A stretch of DNA of 46,796 nucleotides from Nemertoderma westbladi. Taxonomy: Eukaryota; Xenacoelomorpha; Nemertodermatida; Nemertodermatidae. How positions within the stretch are numbered: the stretch's first letter is position 1; every line of letters begins with the position of its first letter. Positions 1 to 11,603 of the stretch are shown here, piece by piece. The stretch spans positions 1 through 46,796 of the forward strand of contig JAUCBJ010004553.1 of NCBI GenBank assembly GCA_032718475.1. Reading direction: 5' to 3'. Below the pieces are notes generated by a model. That model saw nothing but the letters and a program-made list of their open reading frames with translations, was not told where the DNA came from and did not search any database. The position numbers were made by a program, and so were the translations under genes.

Positions 1-363
1 GCCCCCGGTGTAGGTAAAACTACAAAGAGCCTTGTGGTCGCCCCCGGTGTAGGTAAAACTGCAAAGAGCCTTCTGGTCGCTTCTGGTGTAGGTAAAACTA
101 CAAAGAGCCTTGTGGTCACCTCCGGTGTAGGTAAAACTACAAAGAGCCTTGTGGTCACCTCCGGTGTAGGTAAAACTACAAAGATCCTTGTAGTCGCCTC
201 CGGTGTAGGTAAAACTACTAAGAGCCTTGTGGTCGCCTCCGGTGTAGGTAAAACTACAAAGAGCCTTGCGGTCGCTTCTGGTGTAGGTAAACCTAAAAAG
301 AGCCTTGTAGTAGTCGCCTCTGGTGTAGATAAAACTACAAAGAGCCTTGTGGTCGCCCCCGGT
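1..363 (+). repeat. 39-bp minisatellite, left-edge segment
   Basis: About nine units of a 39-bp tandem repeat built around GGTGTAGGTAAAACTACAAA and GAGCCTTGTGGTCGCCTCC. The plus frame reads GVGKTTKSLVVAS over and over. The array is cut by the window's left edge and runs into LINE copy 1 at GTAGGTGGTAA (364-374). One degenerate unit near 283-300 has the variant GTAAACCTAAAAAG. The segment is nearly identical to 8740-9102. Confidence 0.97.
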
Positions 364-381
364 GTAGGTGGTAAGGTATTG

Positions 382-873
382 ATGAATCCAACTGCACATG
401 CAGCATTGGACAAAATAGACCAAATCTCTAACCGCATCATCCGTTGCCACTTCTCATGTTCTGGAAGACTGGCTAAGAAGTTTCCTAAGGTGGTTCTGAT
501 TGTGTGCTACTCTCCAACTAGTGTTGCCCCTGTAGAGGAGGTGGAAAATTTCTACCACAATCTACAAGCAGCAACTGATGGAGTGGATCAGCATGCATTC
601 TTAACATTCCTGGGAGACTTTAATGCAAGTCTGCATCAATCACCTACATCGCCCTGGGTCTATAGCAATAGTGTTAACCGAAATTCTGTCCATCTTCAGG
701 ATTTTATCTCTGGAAATGGATTGTTTTCGGCTGGAACCCAGTTCAAGAAGCGAACTGGAAAGCTATGGACTCATAGTGGACCCAGTGGTCACAAGTCCCA
801 GATAGACCATATTCTGTTTCGTAGGAAATACAGGAGCTCTATACAAGACTGTAATGCATTTACACTGGACTGA
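382..873 (+). pseudogene. LINE endonuclease domain fragment, copy 1
   Basis: This is the C-terminal half of an exonuclease/endonuclease/phosphatase (APE-like) domain, which in LINEs nicks target DNA to prime reverse transcription. Visible family landmarks are VVLIVCYSPTS, FLGDFNAS (the GDFN motif) and HKSQIDHILFRRKYRSS. The N-terminal part with the first catalytic residues is absent: the frame instead runs straight in from the minisatellite. The C-terminal SDH motif that normally follows the DHILFRRKY stretch is also missing, and the frame stops at 871-873. About 20 nt earlier the RT frame has opened in a different phase. This suggests an internal deletion with a frame change between endonuclease and RT. 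It is non-functional as it stands. Confidence 0.85.
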
Positions 874-2815
874 CAACAAAATTCAGAAGTGCCGAAATGA
901 CCTTCATAAGGCGCAGAAAGAGTCCCGACTTAAACAGACTACAGCGGCCAAGAATGCAGTTAAAGCTGCATCTAGGTCCCTGAACAGGCAGTACTCTGTT
1001 AATCTACAGGAGCTAATAAACCAACAGGTTGATGCCATCAATGATGCTGACGACAGCAGGCAATCATCCCAGGCATGGAAATCGATCAATCTGCTTACTG
1101 GGCGGAAAAGCCAACCAACCACCAAGGTTAAGGCTGAATCACCAGCCGATCGCCTCAATGGTTGGAAAGCCCACTTTGAAAAGCTCCTCAATAATGACAG
1201 GGTATTGCCTGATAACTTTATAGAAGTAAAAGTGTCTGAGTCTGTACTCCCAGATATTCCCATTGGCGATATCTCCTTTGCAGAAGTGAAGGCTGCTGCA
1301 AAGAGCATTAAGACCAATCGTGCCAGTGGAGTAGATGGTGTTCCCCCTGAGGTCTTTAAAATACCTGAGTGTTTAAAGCTCATCTATCCCATCATAGTAG
1401 ACATGTACCGTACAACAAGAGTCCCACAAGAAATGAAAACAAATAAGTTGGTGCCAGTTCCTAAGAAGGGCAACCTAACACTCTATGGTTCTTTTCGGGG
1501 AATCTCATTGATCTCGATTGCTGCAAAACTATACAATAGAATTCTATTAAATCGCATCAGGGATCCCATTGAGAGACTGCTACGTGGAAATCAGAATGGG
1601 TTCCGTAAAGGTCGTGGGACCATGGAGCCCATTTTGGCACTTAGAAGGATAATTGAAGAGTTATCAAAAAAGAAAGACAGGCATCTGGCTGTTATCTTTG
1701 TTGACTTCTTCAAGGCCTTTGATTCAGTCTCTCGCTCACGTATGTTCAGCATACTTTCATTATATGGGATTCCTGATGAAATTATTGCAGCAATCAGATC
1801 AGTATACGATGGTTCGACAACATTTGTGTCTACTGTTGATGGTGACACAGAACCATTTGAAGTGTTATGGGGCGTCCTCCAAGGAGACACACTTGCACCA
1901 TTCTTGTTCATTATTGTGGTTGACTATGTTCTACGCATGTCCTTAGATAATCATAATGATGATGGGGTGATGATAACTCCACCTACTGGCTCCAGAAGTC
2001 GAGGAAATCCTGCCAAGTACCTAACTGATCTAGACTTTGCTGATGACTTAGGAGTACTCTCAGAATCATTAGAGGGAGCCCAGCGGCTCCTAGGCTCATT
2101 AGAACATGCTGCTTCTAGTGTTGGTCTTTTTATTAACTCCAGAAAGACCAAAATTCTGACAGTTAACTTTGAAAGTCCTCAGCAAGTCTCTGATCGGATG
2201 AGCATAAGCTCAAAGGATGGTATGCTTGAGCATGTGGACGACTTCTGTTACCTGGGATCATGGATCCGGAAGTCAGGTGAGGACCTTCGAATACGTAAGG
2301 GAAAGGCATGGGCAGCCTTGAATAGGCTTTCCAGGATTTGGAAGTCTCCTAGAATTAATCGGAAACTTAAGGTCCGATTATTCAGAGCAGCAGTAGTTCC
2401 AGTACTCCTCTACGGGAGTCCATGCTGGGCTCTAACTGCTGAGGACACCAAATCTCTGGATGGCACATTCACAAGAATGCTACGCCGGGTACATTGTGTC
2501 AAGTACAATGCACACATCTCCAACCAGACACTATATAACATTGGAGGTGTCTCATTGGTTCCCCCAAGCTTGACACTAGAACAAAATCGCCTCCGCTTTG
2601 CAGGACATTGCTTTCGCCGTGAGGACCAGCCAGTGCATAATCTTGTACTTTGGCAGCCTCATGGAGTGAATAAGCATGGTGGACAGCCCATGACTTTCTT
2701 GAGACGCATCTTAAAGGACACTGGCCTTAAAGATGCGGATGATCTAGCAAATGTCATGGGTGATAGGGAGTTGTGGCGGTGCAATTTTGTTGACAAGCCG
2801 GCACAGCATTCTTAA
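854..2815 (+). pseudogene. LINE reverse transcriptase ORF, copy 1
   Basis: A 653-codon open frame encoding most of a non-LTR reverse transcriptase, which copies LINE RNA at the nicked target. In order: an N-terminal linker (ANRASGVDGVPPEVFK-like region around residue 155), the finger motif with GISLISIAAKLYNRILLNRI (about 217-236), GFRKGRG (about 253), the palm motif A VIFVDFFKAFDSVSR (about 283), LQGDTLAPFLF (about 345) and catalytic motif C FADDLGVLS (about 401). The thumb and C-terminal region ends in a typical LINE tail (DTGLKDADDLANVMGDRELWR). The RT frame itself has no stop, but it is severed from the endonuclease frame, so the element cannot make its normal fused protein. The first ATG (854) is internal to the ancestral ORF and probably not a natural start. 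It differs from copy 2 at about three bases, one of them D versus N near 1966. Confidence 0.88.
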
Positions 2816-3540
2816 AAATGCAGCTGCAATGCAGCATGCCGATCCTAGTAGTAGTAGGTGGTAAAACTGCAAAGAGCCTTGTGGTCGCTTCTGGTGTAGG
2901 TAAAACTACAAAGAGCCTTGTGGTCACCTCCGGTGTAGGTAAATCTACAAAGAGCCTTGTGGTCGCCTCCGGTGTAGATAAAACTACAAACAGCCTTGTG
3001 GTCACCTCCGGTGTAGGTAAAACTACTAAGAGCCTTGTGGTCGCCTCGGTGTAGGTAAAACTACAAAGAGCCTTTTCGTCACCCCGGTGTAGGTAAAACT
3101 ACTAAGAGCCTTGTGGTCGCCTCCGGTGTAGGTAAAACTACAAAGAGCCTTGTGGTCACCTCCGGTGTAGGTAAATCTACAAAGAGCCTTGTGGTCGCCT
3201 CCGGTGTAGGTAAAACTACTAAGAGCCTTGTGGTCACCTCCGGTGTAGGTAAAACTACTAAGAGCCTTGTGGTCGCCTCGGTGTAGGTAAAACTACAAAG
3301 AGCCTTTTCGTCACCCCGGTGTAGGTAAAACTACTAAGAGCCTTGTAGTAGTCGCCTCCGGTGTAGATAAAACTACAAAGAGCCTTGTAGTCGCCTCAAG
3401 TGTAGATAAAACTACAAAGACCCTTGTGGTCGCCTCCGGTGTAGATAAATCTACAAAGAGCCTTGTAGTCGCCCCCAGTGTAGGTAAAACTACAAAGAGC
3501 CTTGTGGTCGCCTACGGTGTAGGTAAAACTACAAAGAACA

Positions 3541-4859
3541 TTGCGGTCGCTTCTGGTGTAGGTAAAACTACAATGAGCCTTGTGGTTGCCTCTGGTGTAG
3601 GTAAAACTACAAAGAGCCTTGTGGTCGCCTCCGGTGTAGATAAAACTACAAAGAGCCTTGTAGTCGCCTCAAGTGTAGATAAAACTACAAAGACCCTTGT
3701 GGTCGCCTCCGGTGTAGATAAATCTACAAAGAGCCTTGTAGTCGCCCCCAGTGTAGGTAAAACTACAAAGAGCCTTGTGGTCGCCTCCGGTGTAGGTAAA
3801 ACTACAAAGAACATTGCGGTCGCTTCTGGTGTAGGTAAAACTACAAAGAGCCTTGTGGTTGCCTCTGGTGTAGGTAAAACTACAAAGAGCCTTATGGTCG
3901 CCTCCGGTGTAGATAAAACTACAAAGAGCCTTGTGGTCACCTCCTGTGTAGATAAAAGTACAAAGAGCCTTGTGGTCACCCCCGGTGTAGGTAAAACTAC
4001 TAAGAGCCTTGTGGTCGCCTCGGTGTAGGTAAAACTACAATGAGCCTTCTGGTCGCCTCCGTTGTAGGTAAAACTACTAAAGAGCCTTGTGGTTGCCACC
4101 GGTGTAGGTGAAACTACAAAGAGCCTTGTGGTCGCCTCCATTGTAGATAAAACTACAAAGAGCCTTGTGGTCGCCCCCGGTGTAGGTGAAACTACAAAGA
4201 GCCTTGTGGTCGCCTCCATTGTATATAAAACTACAAAGAACATTGCGGTCGCTTCTGGTGTAGGTAAAACTACAATGAGCCTTGTGGTTGCCTCTGGTGT
4301 AGGTAAAACTACAAAGAGCCTTGTGGTCGCCTCCGGTGTAGATAAAACTACAAAGAGCCTTGTAGTCGCCTCAAGTGTAGATAAAACTACAAAGACCCTT
4401 GTGGTCGCCTCCGGTGTAGATAAATCTACAAAGAGCCTTGTAGTCGCCCCCAGTGTAGGTAAAACTACAAAGAGCCTTGTGGTCGCCTCCGGTGTAGGTA
4501 AAACTACAAAGAACATTGCGGTCGCTTCTGGTGTAGGTAAAACTACAAAGAGCCTTGTGGTTGCCTCTGGTGTAGGTAAAACTACAAAGAGCCTTATGGT
4601 CGCCTCCGGTGTAGATAAAACTACAAAGAGCCTTGTGGTCACCTCCTGTGTAGATAAAAGTACAAAGAGCCTTGTGGTCACCCCCGGTGTAGGTAAAACT
4701 ACTAAGAGCCTTGTGGTCGCCTCGGTGTAGGTAAAACTACAATGAGCCTTCTGGTCGCCTCCGTTGTAGGTAAAACTACTAAAGAGCCTTGTGGTTGCCA
4801 CCGGTGTAGGTGAAACTACAAAGAGCCTTGTGGTCGCCTCCATTGTAGATAAAACTACT
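3541..4859 (+). repeat. 702-bp higher-order repeat (18 units), two copies
   Basis: Bases 3541-4157 and 4243-4859 share the same ordered series of variant units at an offset of 702 bp (18 x 39). Marker variants are AGAACATTGCGGTCGCTTC, the CAAGTGTAGATAAAAC unit and the CCTCGGTGTAG deletion unit. This indicates unequal exchange or replication slippage of multi-unit blocks rather than single-unit turnover. Confidence 0.85.
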
Positions 4860-5188
4860 AAGAGCCTTGTGGTCGCCTCGGTGTAGGTAAAACTACAATG
4901 AGCCTTCTGGTCGCCTCCGTTGTAGGTAAAACTACTAAAGAGCCTTGTGGTTGCCACCGGTGTAGGTGAAACTACAAAGAGCCTTGTGGTCGCCTCCATT
5001 GTAGATAAAACTACTAAGAGCCTTGTGGTCGCCTCGGTGTAGGTAAAACTACAATGAGCCTTCTGGTCGCCTCCGTTGTAGGTAAAACTACTAAAGAGCC
5101 TTGTGGTTGCCACCGGTGTAGGTGAAACTACAAAGAGCCTTGTGGTCGCCTCCATTGTAGATAAAACTACAAAGAGCCTTGTGGTCGC
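4721..5188 (+). repeat. 156-bp higher-order repeat, three copies
   Basis: A four-unit block starting at the deletion unit CTCGGTGTAG recurs at 4721, 4877 and 5033, exactly 156 bp apart. Each block combines one 38-bp and one 40-bp unit with two 39-bp units, so the overall register is kept. Confidence 0.88.
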
Positions 5189-8100
5189 CACCGGTGTAGA
5201 TAAAACTACAATGAGCCTTCTGGTCGCCTCCGTTGTAGGTAAAACTACTAAAGAGCCTTGTGGTTGCCACCGGTGTAGGTGAAACTACAAAGAGCCTTGT
5301 GGTCGCCTCCATTGTAGATAAAACTACAAAGAGCCTTGTGGTCGCCCCCGGTGTAGGTGAAACTACAAAGAGCCTTGTGGTTGCCTCTGGTGTAGGTAAA
5401 ACTACAAAGAGCCTTATGGTCGCCTCCGGTGTAGATAAAACTACAAAGAGCCTTGTGGTCACCTCCTGTGTAGATAAAAGTACAAAGAGCCTTGTGGTTG
5501 CCACCGGTGTAGATAAAACTACAATGAGCCTTCTGGTCGCCCCCGGTGTAGATAAAACTACAAAGAGCCTTGTGGTCACCTCCTGTGTAGATAAAAGTAC
5601 AAAGAGCCTTGTGGTCGCCTCTGGTGTAGATAAAACTACAAAGAGCCTTGTGGTCACCTCCTGTGTAGATAAAAGTACAAAGAGCCTTGTGGTTGCCACC
5701 GGTGTAGATAAAACTACAATGAGCCTTCTGGTCGCCACCGGTGTAGATAAAACTACAATGAGCCTTCTGGTCGCCTCCGTTGTAGGTAAAACTACAATGA
5801 GCCTTCTGGTCGCCTCCGTTGTAGGTAAAACTACTAAAGAGCCTTGTGGTCGCCTCCGGTGTAGATAAAAGTACAAAGAGCCTTGTGGTCACCTCCGGTG
5901 TAGATAAAAGTACAAAGAGCCTTGTGGTTGCCACCGGTGTAGATAAAACTACAATGAGCCTTCTGGTCGCCTCCGTTGTAGGTAAAACTACTAAAGAGCC
6001 TTGTGGTCGCCTCCGGTGTAGGTAAAACTACTAAGAGCCTTGTGGTCGCCCCTGGTGTAGGTAAAACTACAAAGAGCCTTGTGGTTGCCTCTGGTGTAGA
6101 TAAAACTACAATGAGCCTTCTGGTCGCCTCCGTTGTAGGTAAAACTACAAAGAGCCTTGTGGTCACCTCTGGTGTAGATAAAACTACAAAGAGCCTTGTG
6201 GTCACCTCCGGTGTAGATAAAAGTACAAAGAGCCTTGTGGTCACCTCCGGTGTAGGTAAAACTACAAAGAGCCTTGTGGTCACCTCCGGTGTAGATAAAA
6301 GTACAAAGAGCCTTGTGGTTGCCACCGGTGTAGATAAAACTACAAACAGCCTTGTGGTCACCTCCGGTGTAGGTAAAACTACTAAGAGCCTTGTGGTCGC
6401 CCCTGGTGTAGGTAAAACTACAAAGAGCCTTGTGGTCGCCACTGGTGTAGATAAAACTACAATGAGCCTTCTGGTCGCCTCCAGTGTAGGTAAAACTACT
6501 AAGAGCCATGTGGTCACCCCCGGTGTAGTTAAAACTATTAAGAGCCTTGTGGTCACCTCCGGTGTAGATAAAACTACAAAGAGCCTTGTGGTCGCCTCTG
6601 GTGTAGATAAAACTACAAAGAGCCTTGTGGTCACCTCCGGTGTAGATAAAAGTACAAAGAGCCTTGTGGTCACCTCCGGTGTAGGTAAAACTACAAAGAG
6701 CCTTGTGGTCACCTCCGGTGTAGATAAAAGTACAAAGAGCCTTGTGGTTGCCACCGGTGTAGATAAAACTACAAACAGCCTTGTGGTCACCTCCGGTGTA
6801 GGTAAAACTACTAAGAGCCTTGTGGTCGCCCCTGGTGTAGGTAAAACTACAAAGAGCCTTGTGGTCGCCACTGGTGTAGATAAAACTACAATGAGCCTTC
6901 TGGTCGCCTCCAGTGTAGGTTAAACTACTAAGAGCCATGTGGTCACCCCCGGTGTAGTTAAAACTATTAAGAGCCTTGTGGTCACCTCCGGTGTAGATAA
7001 AACTACAAAGAGCCTTGTGGTCGCCTCTGGTGTAGATAAAACTACAAACAGCCTTGTGGTCACCTCCGGTGTAGGTAAAACTACTAAAGAGCCTTGTGGT
7101 CGCCCCTGGTGTAGGTAAAACTACAAAGAGCCTTGTGGTCGCCTCTGGTGTAGATAAAACTACAATGAGCCTTCTGGTCGCCTCCAGTGTAGGTAAAACT
7201 ACTAAGAGCCATGTGGTCACCCCCGGTGTAGTTAAAACTATTAAGAGCCTTGTGGTCACCTCCGGTGTAGATAAAACTACAAAGAGCCTTGTGGTCGCCT
7301 CTGGTGTAGATAAAACTACAATGAGCCTTCTGCTCGCCTCCAGTGTAGGTAAAACTACTAAGAGCCATGTGGTCACCCCCGGTGTAGTTAAAACTATTAA
7401 GAGCCTTGTGGTCACCTCCGGTGTAGATAAAAATACAAAGAGCCTTGTGGTCGCCTCCAGTGTAGATAAAACTACAAACAGCCTTGTGGTCACCCCCGGA
7501 GTAGGTAAAACTACAAAGAGCCTTATGGTCACCTCCGGTGTAGATAAAAGTACAAAGAGCCTTGTGGTCGCCTCCGGTGTAGATAAAACTACAAACAGCC
7601 TTGTGGTCACCTCCGGTGTAGGTAAAACTACAAAGAGCCTTGTGGTCGCCTCTTGTGTAGATAAAACTACAATGAGCCTTCTGGTCGCCTCCAGTGTAGG
7701 TAAAACTACTAAGAGCCATGTGGTCACCCCCGGTGTAGTTAAAACTATTAAGAGCCTTGTGGTCGCCTCCGGTGTAGATAAAACGACAAAGAGCCTTGTG
7801 GTCACCCCCGGTGTAGGTAAAACTACAAAGAGCTTTGTAGTCACCTCCCTTGTAGATAAAACTACAAAGAGCCTTGTGGCCGCCTCTGGTGTAGATAAAA
7901 CAACAAAGAACCTTGTGGTCGCCTCCGGTGTAGATAAAACTACAAACAGCCTTGTGGTCACCTCCGGTGTAGGTAAAACTACTAAGAGCCTTGTGGTCGC
8001 CTCCGGTGTAGATAAAACTACAAAGAGCCTTCTGGTCGCCTACAGTGTAGGTAAAACTACTAAGAGCCATGTGGTCACCCTCGGTGTAGGTAAAACTACT

Positions 8101-9120
8101 AAGAGCCTTGTGGTCGCCTCCGGTGTAGATAAAACTACAAAGAGCCTTCTGGTCGCCTCCAGTGTAGGTAAAACTACTAAGAGCCATGTGGTCACCCCCG
8201 GTGTAGTTAAAACTACAAAGAGCCTTGTGGTCGCCTCCATTGTAGATAAAACTACAAAGAACCTTGTGGTCGCCTCCAGTGTAGGTAAAACTACAAAGAG
8301 CTTTGTGGTCACGTCCGGTGTAGGTAAAACTACAAAGAGCCTTGTGGTCGCCTCCGGTGTAGGTAAAACTACTAAGAGCCTTGTGGTCGCTTCTGGTGTA
8401 GGTAAAACTACAAAGAGCCTTGTGGTCGCCTCAAGTGTAGGTAAAACTACAAAGAGCCTTGTGGTCGCCTCCGGTGTAGGTAAAACTACTAAGAGCCTTG
8501 TGGTCGCTTCTGGTGTAGGTAAAACTACTAAGAGCCTTGTGGTCGCCTCAAGTGTAGCTAAAACTACAAAGAGCCTTGCGGTCGCTTCTGGTGTAGGTAA
8601 AACTACAAAGAGCCTTGTGGTCGCCTCAAGTGTAGATAAAACTACAAAGAGCCTTGTGGTCGCCTCAAGTGTAGATAAAACTACAAAGAGCCTTGTGGTC
8701 GCTTCTGGTGTAGGTAAAACTACAAAGAGCCTTGTGGTCGCCCCCGGTGTAGGTAAAACTACAAAGAGCCTTGTGGTCGCCCCCGGTGTAGGTAAAACTG
8801 CAAAGAGCCTTGTGGTCGCTTCTGGTGTAGGTAAAACTACAAAGAGCCTTGTGGTCACCTCCGGTGTAGGTAAAACTACAAAGAGCCTTGTGGTCACCTC
8901 CGGTGTAGGTAAAACTACAAAGAGCCTTGTAGTCGCCTCCGGTGTAGGTAAAACTACTAAGAGCCTTGTGGTCGCCTCCGGTGTAGGTAAAACTACAAAG
9001 AGCCTTGCGGTCGCTTCTGGTGTAGGTAAACCTAAAAAGAGCCTTGTAGTAGTCGCCTCTGGTGTAGATAAAACTACAAAGAGCCTTGTGGTCGCCCCCG
9101 GTGTAGGTGGTAAGGTATTG

Positions 9121-9612
9121 ATGAATCCAACTGCACATGCAGCATTGGACAAAATAGACCAAATCTCTAACCGCATCATCCGTTGCCACTTCTCATGTTC
9201 TGGAAGACTGGCTAAGAAGTTTCCTAAGGTGGTTCTGATTGTGTGCTACTCTCCAACTAGTGTTGCCCCTGTAGAGGAGGTGGAAAATTTCTACCACAAT
9301 CTACAAGCAGCAACTGATGGAGTGGATCAGCATGCATTCTTAACATTCCTGGGAGACTTTAATGCAAGTCTGCATCAATCACCTACATCGCCCTGGGTCT
9401 ATAGCAATAGTGTTAACCGAAATTCTGTCCATCTTCAGGATTTTATCTCTGGAAATGGATTGTTTTCGGCTGGAACCCAGTTCAAGAAGCGAACTGGAAA
9501 GCTATGGACTCATAGTGGACCCAGTGGTCACAAGTCCCAGATAGACCATATTCTGTTTCGTAGGAAATACAGGAGCTCTATACAAGACTGTAATGCATTT
9601 ACACTGGACTGA
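9121..9612 (+). pseudogene. LINE endonuclease domain fragment, copy 2
   Basis: Same fragment as at 382-873: GDFN and QIDHILFRRKY landmarks, N-terminus replaced by minisatellite, no C-terminal SDH motif, stop at 9610-9612. The open frame runs uninterrupted from the minisatellite (from about 7096) into this domain, giving an apparent 838-residue fusion that I regard as fortuitous. Confidence 0.85.
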
Positions 9613-11554
9613 CAACAAAATTCAGAAGTGCCGAAATGACCTTCATAAGGCGCAGAAAGAGTCCCGACTTAAACAGACTACAGCGGCCAAGAATGCAGTT
9701 AAAGCTGCATCTAGGTCCCTGAACAGGCAGTACTCTGTTAATCTACAGGAGCTAATAAACCAACAGGTTGATGCCATCAATGATGCTGACGACAGCAGGC
9801 AATCATCCCAGGCATGGAAATCGATCAATCTGCTTACTGGGCGGAAAAGCCAACCAACCACCAAGGTTAAGGCTGAATCACCAGCCGATCGCCTCAATGG
9901 TTGGAAAGCCCACTTTGAAAAGCTCCTCAATAATGACAGGGTATTGCCTGATAACTTTATAGAAGTAAAAGTGTCTGAGTCTGTACTCCCAGATATTCCC
10001 ATTGGCGATATCTCCTTTGCAGAAGTGAAGGCTGCTGCAAAGAGCATTAAGACCAATCGTGCCAGTGGAGTAGATGGTGTTCCCCCTGAGGTCTTTAAAA
10101 TACCTGAGTGTTTAAAGCTCATCTATCCCATCATAGTAGACATGTACCGTACAACAAGAGTCCCACAAGAAATGAAAACAAATAAGTTGGTTCCAGTTCC
10201 CAAGAAGGGCAACCTAACACTCTATGGTTCTTTTCGGGGAATCTCATTGATCTCGATTGCTGCAAAACTATACAATAGAATTCTATTAAATCGCATCAGG
10301 GATCCCATTGAGAGACTGCTACGTGGAAATCAGAATGGGTTCCGTAAAGGTCGTGGGACCATGGAGCCCATTTTGGCACTTAGAAGGATAATTGAAGAGT
10401 TATCAAAAAAGAAAGACAGGCATCTGGCTGTTATCTTTGTTGACTTCTTCAAGGCCTTTGATTCAGTCTCTCGCTCACGTATGTTCAGCATACTTTCATT
10501 ATATGGGATTCCTGATGAAATTATTGCAGCAATCAGATCAGTATACGATGGTTCGACAACATTTGTGTCTACTGTTGATGGTGACACAGAACCATTTGAA
10601 GTGTTATGGGGCGTCCTCCAAGGAGACACACTTGCACCATTCTTGTTCATTATTGTGGTTGACTATGTTCTACGCATGTCCTTAGATAATCATAATGATA
10701 ATGGGGTGATGATAACTCCACCTACTGGCTCCAGAAGTCGAGGAAATCCTGCCAAGTACCTAACTGATCTAGACTTTGCTGATGACTTAGGAGTACTCTC
10801 AGAATCATTAGAGGGAGCCCAGCGGCTCCTAGGCTCATTAGAACATGCTGCTTCTAGTGTTGGTCTTTTTATTAACTCCAGAAAGACCAAAATTCTGACA
10901 GTTAACTTTGAAAGTCCTCAGCAAGTCTCTGATCGGATGAGCATAAGCTCAAAGGATGGTATGCTTGAGCATGTGGACGACTTCTGTTACCTGGGATCAT
11001 GGATCCGGAAGTCAGGTGAGGACCTTCGAATACGTAAGGGAAAGGCATGGGCAGCCTTGAATAGGCTTTCCAGGATTTGGAAGTCTCCTAGAATTAATCG
11101 GAAACTTAAGGTCCGATTATTCAGAGCAGCAGTAGTTCCAGTACTCCTCTACGGGAGTCCATGCTGGGCTCTAACTGCTGAGGACACCAAATCTCTGGAT
11201 GGCACATTCACAAGAATGCTACGCCGGGTACATTGTGTCAAGTACAATGCACACATCTCCAACCAGACACTATATAACATTGGAGGTGTCTCATTGGTTC
11301 CCCCAAGCTTGACACTAGAACAAAATCGCCTCCGCTTTGCAGGACATTGCTTTCGCCGTGAGGACCAGCCAGTGCATAATCTTGTACTTTGGCAGCCTCA
11401 TGGAGTGAATAAGCATGGTGGACAGCCCATGACTTTCTTGAGACGCATCTTAAAGGACACTGGCCTTAAAGATGCGGATGATCTAGCAAATGTCATGGGT
11501 GATAGGGAGTTGTGGCGGTGCAATTTTGTTGACAAGCCGGCACAGCATTCTTAA
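9593..11554 (+). pseudogene. LINE reverse transcriptase ORF, copy 2
   Basis: A 653-codon RT frame matching copy 1 except for about three bases (HNDN in place of HNDD near 10705; two silent changes near 10189 and 10198). Catalytic motifs VDFFKAFDS and FADD are intact. It lacks a linked functional endonuclease, so independent retrotransposition is not expected. Confidence 0.88.
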
Positions 11555-11603
11555 AAATGCAGCTGCAATGCAGCATGCCGATCCTAGTAGTAGTAGGTGG
11601 TAA

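Larger units (their letters stand above)
364..2853 (+). mobile_element. Truncated non-LTR retrotransposon (LINE), copy 1
   Basis: A 5'-truncated LINE lying inside the minisatellite. It keeps the end of an apurinic-like endonuclease and most of a reverse transcriptase ORF, then a 3' tail of under 50 bp after the RT stop (2816-2853) ending in GTAGTAGTA. The 11-bp word GTAGGTGGTAA occurs at both junctions (364-374 and 2854-2864), so it is either a target-site duplication or junction microhomology. The RT reads like the RTE/Jockey-related group, but I cannot fix the clade by eye. The copy is dead: its endonuclease is truncated at both ends and out of frame with the RT. Copy 2 at 9103-11592 is almost identical. 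Confidence 0.9.
2865..9102 (+). repeat. 39-bp minisatellite, main array A
   Basis: About 160 tandem 39-bp units without spacers. Variable positions include GTAGGT/GTAGAT, CTACAAAG/CTACTAAG/CTACAATG/CTATTAAG, GTCGCC/GTCACC and the ending CTCC/CCCC/CTCA. Indel units occur, such as CCTCGGTGTAG (minus 1) and ACTAAAGAGCC (plus 1). Variant strings recur as higher-order blocks of 156, 429 and 702 bp. The unit is a multiple of three and has no stop in one plus frame (GVGKTTKSLVVAS) and two minus frames (EATTRLFVVLPTP and GGDHKALCSFTYT), hence open frames of hundreds of codons. I read it as non-coding satellite: codon-level conservation is absent and both strands are equally open. Confidence 0.96.
9103..11592 (+). 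mobile_element. Truncated non-LTR retrotransposon (LINE), copy 2
   Basis: Second copy of the LINE at 364-2853 with identical junctions: GTAGGTGGTAA at 9103-9113 and 11593-11603. It has the same 5' truncation, the same endonuclease/RT frame break and the same short 3' tail. Sharing all breakpoints shows it is a duplicate of copy 1 and its flanks, not an independent insertion. Confidence 0.92.

Noticed and set aside
904-1383. 159-codon minus-strand ORF within the LINE (and its copy at 9643-10122)
   Set aside because: Antisense to the RT frame, which has clear motifs; no independent coding evidence.
5991-9179. Minus-strand ORFs of 350-650 codons (EATTRLFVVLPTP and GGDHKALCSFTYT repeats)
   Set aside because: They are the other stop-free frames of the same minisatellite, not genes.
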